From: Bacteroidia bacterium
GTDB taxonomy: Bacteria; Bacteroidota; Bacteroidia; Bacteroidales; Prolixibacteraceae
NCBI GenBank assembly: GCA_026391315.1
Contig: JAPLDT010000047.1
Span: forward strand, 1-64,000
Length of the DNA: 64,000 nt
Direction: 5' to 3'
Shown here: in pieces, positions 60,678 to 64,000 of the stretch
How the letters are laid out: every line of letters begins with the position of its first letter
Numbering within the stretch: position 1 is the stretch's first letter
The notes under the pieces: model-generated
Database searches by the model: none
What the model was told of the DNA's origin: nothing
What the model saw: the letters and a program-made list of their open reading frames with translations, nothing else
Position numbers and translations under genes: made by a program

Positions 60678-61904
60678 ATGTCCAATAACTCAAATAATTC
60701 AGCCATGGAAAACAATGATCGTCGTCAGTTCCTGAAGAAGAGCATGATCGGTATTTCAGGGGCAGCTCTTATGCCAACGTATCTGACTTTAGCTGCAAGT
60801 AAAGCCGATCAATCTGGTTTACCATCCCGCTTGCTGGGCAATACAGGCATCAATACCCCCTTGATAAGTATCGGTACTGGCAATGTTTCCGGTACTGGTA
60901 TCGTGAAGGCAGCCTATGATGCCGGTATCAAGCTTTTCTTTTCTGCCACCTATTACGGAGAAGGAAACAATGAAATCCTTGTAGGAGAAGGTTTGAAAGG
61001 ATTACCCAGAGATTCGTATGTGATCGGTACAGCCGCCATACCTGATGGAATTGATAAGAGAACAGGTCTCCTTTCAAGTTCGTTCACTGCTGAATCGTAT
61101 ATGAAAAAGATTGAGGGTAGCCTGACACGTTTTGGACTGGATTACATTGATATTGTCCTTTTGCCTTTTGCCGGAAAGAAAGAAACAGTTCAGCATGAGG
61201 GTGTTCTTAAAGCATTTGAAAAAGCTAAAAAACAGGGCAAAATACGTTTTGTTGGTATTGCATCACACGGCGGTACGGTAGAAGCGCTTAATGCTGCTGC
61301 AGAAGCCGGTATATATGATGTGGCGATGATAGCTTATAATTTTACAATACAAAACCTTGAAGCATTGAATGGATCGATTACCAATGCAGTCAATGCAGGC
61401 ATGGGAATTGTGGCTATGAAAACGACAGCTGGTGTCTCCCGTGATAAGTCAGGGCCGGCTCTAAATACAGATGCAGCGATCAAATGGGTTCTGCAGAATA
61501 AAAATATTTCATCTGTAGTTTCGGGTATGACGACAGTAGATCAACTGCAGAAGAATCTTTCCATGATCAATAATCTGAAATTGACGGATCAGGAATTGAA
61601 GGACCTGAATCTGGCAGGTCTGAATCCAGAGCCTACACTCTATTGCCAGCAGTGTCAGAAATGCCTTCCCCAGTGTCCTCATAACCTCGATATCCCTACC
61701 GTGATGAGGAGCTACATGTATGCCTATGGGTATAAGAATCCTGAGCAGGCCTGGCATACCCTGGCAGAAGCCGGATTGGCAAACAGCGTATGCGATCAGT
61801 GCGATGTTTGCCGGGTCAAATGCGCCTCCGGGTTTGATGTCAAAGCCAAAATTTCTAACATCGCCAGATTGAAGGATGTCCCGCTCGATTTTCTAAGAGT
61901 CTGA
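60678..61904 (+). CDS. Exported aldo/keto reductase with C-terminal iron-sulfur domain
   Basis: The 408-residue protein has a Tat signal (NDRRQFLKKSMIGISGAALMP) and an aldo/keto reductase barrel. An atypical ferredoxin-like C-terminus has CQQCQKCLPQCP at about residue 322 and CDQCDVCRVKCASG at about 371, enough Cys for two clusters. In the barrel the usual catalytic Tyr may lie in SATYYGEGNNE, while the His is less clear (VGIASHGG is a candidate). Members of this oxidoreductase type are common in Bacteroidota, usually with unknown substrates. Confidence 0.85.
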   Translation: MSNNSNNSAMENNDRRQFLKKSMIGISGAALMPTYLTLAASKADQSGLPSRLLGNTGINTPLISIGTGNVSGTGIVKAAYDAGIKLFFSATYYGEGNNEILVGEGLKGLPRDSYVIGTAAIPDGIDKRTGLLSSSFTAESYMKKIEGSLTRFGLDYIDIVLLPFAGKKETVQHEGVLKAFEKAKKQGKIRFVGIASHGGTVEALNAAAEAGIYDVAMIAYNFTIQNLEALNGSITNAVNAGMGIVAMKTTAGVSRDKSGPALNTDAAIKWVLQNKNISSVVSGMTTVDQLQKNLSMINNLKLTDQELKDLNLAGLNPEPTLYCQQCQKCLPQCPHNLDIPTVMRSYMYAYGYKNPEQAWHTLAEAGLANSVCDQCDVCRVKCASGFDVKAKISNIARLKDVPLDFLRV

Positions 61905-62296
61905 TTTCTTAATTGACCGGATTTTTTGGATGGATCGAATATGTGATTCATCTAAACGCTGATTTTCTTTAATATACAAAAGTGCAATCTCTGTAAATAC
62001 CTAATTTACAGGGGTTTTTAATTATTAGGAGTTCTCCTGTCAGTAAAAACTTCATGTGATTGTGCAATTTATTCGATGATTGATGTTGTAAAAAATGATA
62101 AAAGCGCTCCTTATTCATGGCTTTATAGTGGATAATTGTTTGAAATTCGTAATTAATACTTTGAAATTCGTTAGGTTGTATTTGACAAATACAATTCCTT
62201 TGTGTCTTGTAAATCATTACAATACAAGCTTATGGAAATCAGTAAAGGGTTATTTTCGACGGATGCACAAAAAGAACGGGGTGCCAATTAAAGAAT
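61905..62296. other. Intergenic region, no supported gene
   Basis: AT-rich sequence between the reductase and an AraC gene. A 71-codon frame exists at 62095-62310 but has no family resemblance and overlaps the next gene. Confidence 0.5.
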
Positions 62297-63241
62297 ATGC
62301 CGAACAATAACAAAAACATAAAATTAGTAAGTTTGTGGGAGATGAGTAAAGTTGAAACCATAGAAGAGTTTTACCAACGGAAATTCGACTGGATTCCCGA
62401 TAATATCCGCAAGGAAATTGGACATTTCAATGTGTTTCAGCATGAACCTGTTGAGCCTGGGAAAACAAAGCCACTTCCCTATAAAAGAAGGGATTTTTAT
62501 AAAATCATGCTGGTGATTGGTAATATAAACATGAACTATGCCGACAGCGTTATTTCAGTAAAAAAGCAGGCCCTGTTTTTCTCCAATCCGCAGATTCCCT
62601 ACAATTGCGAAAACCTGGAAAGAATTGAAGACGGTTTCTATTGTATTTTTAATCAGCATTTTTTTCATCAATTTGGCGATTTAAATCAATATTCCGTATT
62701 CCAACCTGGTGGAAATCATGTATTCGAATTGACTGATGAACAAGTGATGCAAATTACCGGCATCTACAAAAAAATGTTCGAAGAAATCAATTCCGACTAC
62801 GTTCATAAATATGATGTATTGCGGAACCTGGTTTTTGAGCTTCTGCATTTTGGGATGAAAATTCAGCCGGCGGCAAAATCTGACAAACAACTCATCAATG
62901 CTTCCCAACGGATTGCAACCTTGTTTTTAGAATTGCTCGAACGTCAATTCCCTATTGACGAAAACCATCAAACATTCAGTCTGCGCTCAGCATCCGATTT
63001 CTCCAATCAGTTAAACGTACATGTTAACCACTTAAACAGGGCAGTAAAAGAAACAACCGAGAAAACAACCTCGCAGATCATTGCCGAACGCATTTTGCAG
63101 GAGGCAAAAATTCTGCTGAAACACAGTGCATGGACGGTATCTGAAATTGCTTACTCATTGGGCTTCACCGAAGTCACCCACTTTAATAACTTCTTCAAAA
63201 AGCATGTTCAGCTAAGCCCGCTGAAATTCAGGAATATTTGA
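62297..63241 (+). CDS. AraC-family transcriptional regulator
   Basis: The 314-residue regulator has an N-terminal cupin-like sensing region (YKRRDFYKIMLVIGNINMNYADSVISVKKQALFFSNPQIPYNCE) and a C-terminal pair of helix-turn-helix motifs. These are FSLRSASDFSNQLNVHVNHLNRAVKETT and WTVSEIAYSLGFTEVTHFNNFFKKHVQLSPLKFR. The ATG at 62297 or an internal ATG at 62342 could be the start; the domain fits either. It lies convergent with a second AraC gene. Targets are unknown; the adjacent reductase gene is a candidate. Confidence 0.9.
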   Translation: MPNNNKNIKLVSLWEMSKVETIEEFYQRKFDWIPDNIRKEIGHFNVFQHEPVEPGKTKPLPYKRRDFYKIMLVIGNINMNYADSVISVKKQALFFSNPQIPYNCENLERIEDGFYCIFNQHFFHQFGDLNQYSVFQPGGNHVFELTDEQVMQITGIYKKMFEEINSDYVHKYDVLRNLVFELLHFGMKIQPAAKSDKQLINASQRIATLFLELLERQFPIDENHQTFSLRSASDFSNQLNVHVNHLNRAVKETTEKTTSQIIAERILQEAKILLKHSAWTVSEIAYSLGFTEVTHFNNFFKKHVQLSPLKFRNI

Positions 63242-63257
63242 TTTTTCAATTTCTGTT

Positions 63258-64000
63258 TTAGTTCATCAATCGGTATTCATTTGGCGACAAACCAACACTC
63301 TTTTTAAACATCCGTGTAAAGTGCTGGGGATATTTGAATCCTAACTCGTATGCAATCTCGTTTACTGATTTTCTGGTATCGAAAGTCTTGTTTTTGGCTA
63401 CGTCCATAATCTTGTCCTGAATGTAATCCTTGGCAGATTTGCCTGTTTCCTTTTTAATTAAATCACCAAAATAGTTGGCCGACAGATGGAGCGCTTCTCC
63501 AAAATAAGCCACAGAGGGCAATCCGATTTTTTGAGGTTTGTCCGAAGAAAAATAGCCGTTTAAAAGTTCTTCAAATTTTTCTAAAATGCCTTTGTTGGCA
63601 TTATCCCTTGTTATGAATTGACGGTCGTAAAAACGTTCGCAGTAATTCAATAACAACTCAATATTCGAAGCAATGAGTTTTTTACTGTGTTTGTCAACGG
63701 CATGTTCTAATTCATAGCTGATCTTTGAAAAACAATCCAATATGATTTGTCGCTCGCGTTCGGAAACGTGAAGGGCTTCATTCACATTGTAGCTAAAGAA
63801 TGTATAATCATTAATAAGATGCCCTAAAGATGTTCCAAGGATCATATCCTGGTGGAAAACCACTCCGTGTCCTTTAGGTTGATAAAGTTCCTCACTTGGT
63901 TCATTTTCAAGAATCTGTCCCGGTGCAATAAATATCAGCGTACCTTCCTGATAGTCGTACGTATTTTTTCCATACCGAAGATCCCCGCATTTCACATCCT
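63258..64000 (-). CDS. AraC-family transcriptional regulator, 5' end beyond the window
   Basis: The frame is still open at the right edge, so the start lies outside. The visible part has the end of the sensing domain (YDYQEGTLIFIAPGQILENEP) and a complete helix-turn-helix pair: LPSVAYFGEALHLSANYFGDLIKKETGKSAKDYIQDKI and KSVNEIAYELGFKYPQHFTRMFKKSVGLSPNEYR. It converges on the preceding AraC gene with only 16 bases between stops. Confidence 0.9.
   Translation of the reverse strand, partial: DVKCGDLRYGKNTYDYQEGTLIFIAPGQILENEPSEELYQPKGHGVVFHQDMILGTSLGHLINDYTFFSYNVNEALHVSERERQIILDCFSKISYELEHAVDKHSKKLIASNIELLLNYCERFYDRQFITRDNANKGILEKFEELLNGYFSSDKPQKIGLPSVAYFGEALHLSANYFGDLIKKETGKSAKDYIQDKIMDVAKNKTFDTRKSVNEIAYELGFKYPQHFTRMFKKSVGLSPNEYRLMN

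Noticed and set aside
62095-62310. Small rightward frame ending HKKNGVPIKEYAEQ, loosely like an AraC tail
   Set aside because: The resemblance is weak, it overlaps the next gene, and the surrounding DNA shows no further AraC sequence.
1-64000. CRISPR arrays, rRNA genes, replication origin
   Set aside because: No spaced direct repeats, rRNA signatures or clustered DnaA boxes were seen.

Overview
The window comes from a member of the Bacteroidota, probably of the Bacteroidales/Marinilabiliales type. Supporting signs are about 42% GC, several genes of families largely confined to that phylum (DUF5723 and DUF5020 barrels, DUF4834), an alpha2-type glycyl-tRNA synthetase, and repeated TAnnTTTG promoter -7 elements upstream of genes. 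There is also a polysaccharide-degradation cluster, many SPI/SPII secreted proteins and a LytTR two-component pair. Species cannot be assigned from the sequence alone.

Layout. 1-6695: a large propeller protein cut by the left edge, a lipoprotein, a DUF5723 barrel, a DUF4834 membrane protein and glyS. 6696-8520: an IS1182-type element whose transposase is split at a textbook A AAA AAC slippery site; it sits between two convergent genes. 8521-21150: mostly ordinary metabolism (thioredoxin-like secreted protein, sugar isomerase-like protein, IspD, DUF2461, DUF5020, tRNA-Val(GAC), zinc alcohol dehydrogenase, c-type cytochrome lipoprotein, old yellow enzyme, DPP IV, DUF4143 ATPase, DUF72), with short relics of a permease and an AraC regulator. 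21223-23860: two toxin-antitoxin loci, an MNT antitoxin whose HEPN partner is internally deleted and an intact VapBC pair with a perfect operator palindrome, separated by an SGNH hydrolase. 23866-30316: a b561-type cytochrome, then a leftward run of a URO-D-fold methyltransferase, a small hypothetical protein, GH105, a sialidase-fold protein and a GH27 alpha-galactosidase, consistent with breakdown of pectin-like or galactosylated plant polymers.

30317-38575 is the most unusual region. IS982 and IS4 scars lead into three consecutive modules of the same design. Each has an XRE-type regulator (whole, then truncated, then only its last ~45 codons) facing left-reading immunity and 5'-truncated RHS toxin genes. 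Two RHS tails carry an M91-like metallopeptidase pattern and the third a GIY-YIG-like nuclease pattern, each with its own putative immunity gene. The array ends in a relic of a REP-associated transposase and a REP hairpin.

38733-45285 is a complete MacAB-TolC-type efflux operon followed by a LytS/LytTR two-component system. 45296-46277 holds a REP/RAYT cluster with captured scraps of an RHS-like gene and an ORF6N gene. It is followed by an acyl-CoA ligase and a barrel-like protein. 49117-53007 encodes a 1296-residue single-module NRPS with the architecture of epsilon-poly-lysine synthetase (A-T, membrane segments and three tandem left-handed-helix domains). The specificity residues I read from its adenylation domain resemble lysine codes. 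A heterodimeric ABC exporter with one degenerate ATP site follows. The rest (57415-64000) carries a TPR protein, a second sugar isomerase-like protein, an Amt ammonium channel, an iron-sulfur aldo/keto reductase and two AraC regulators, the last cut by the right edge.
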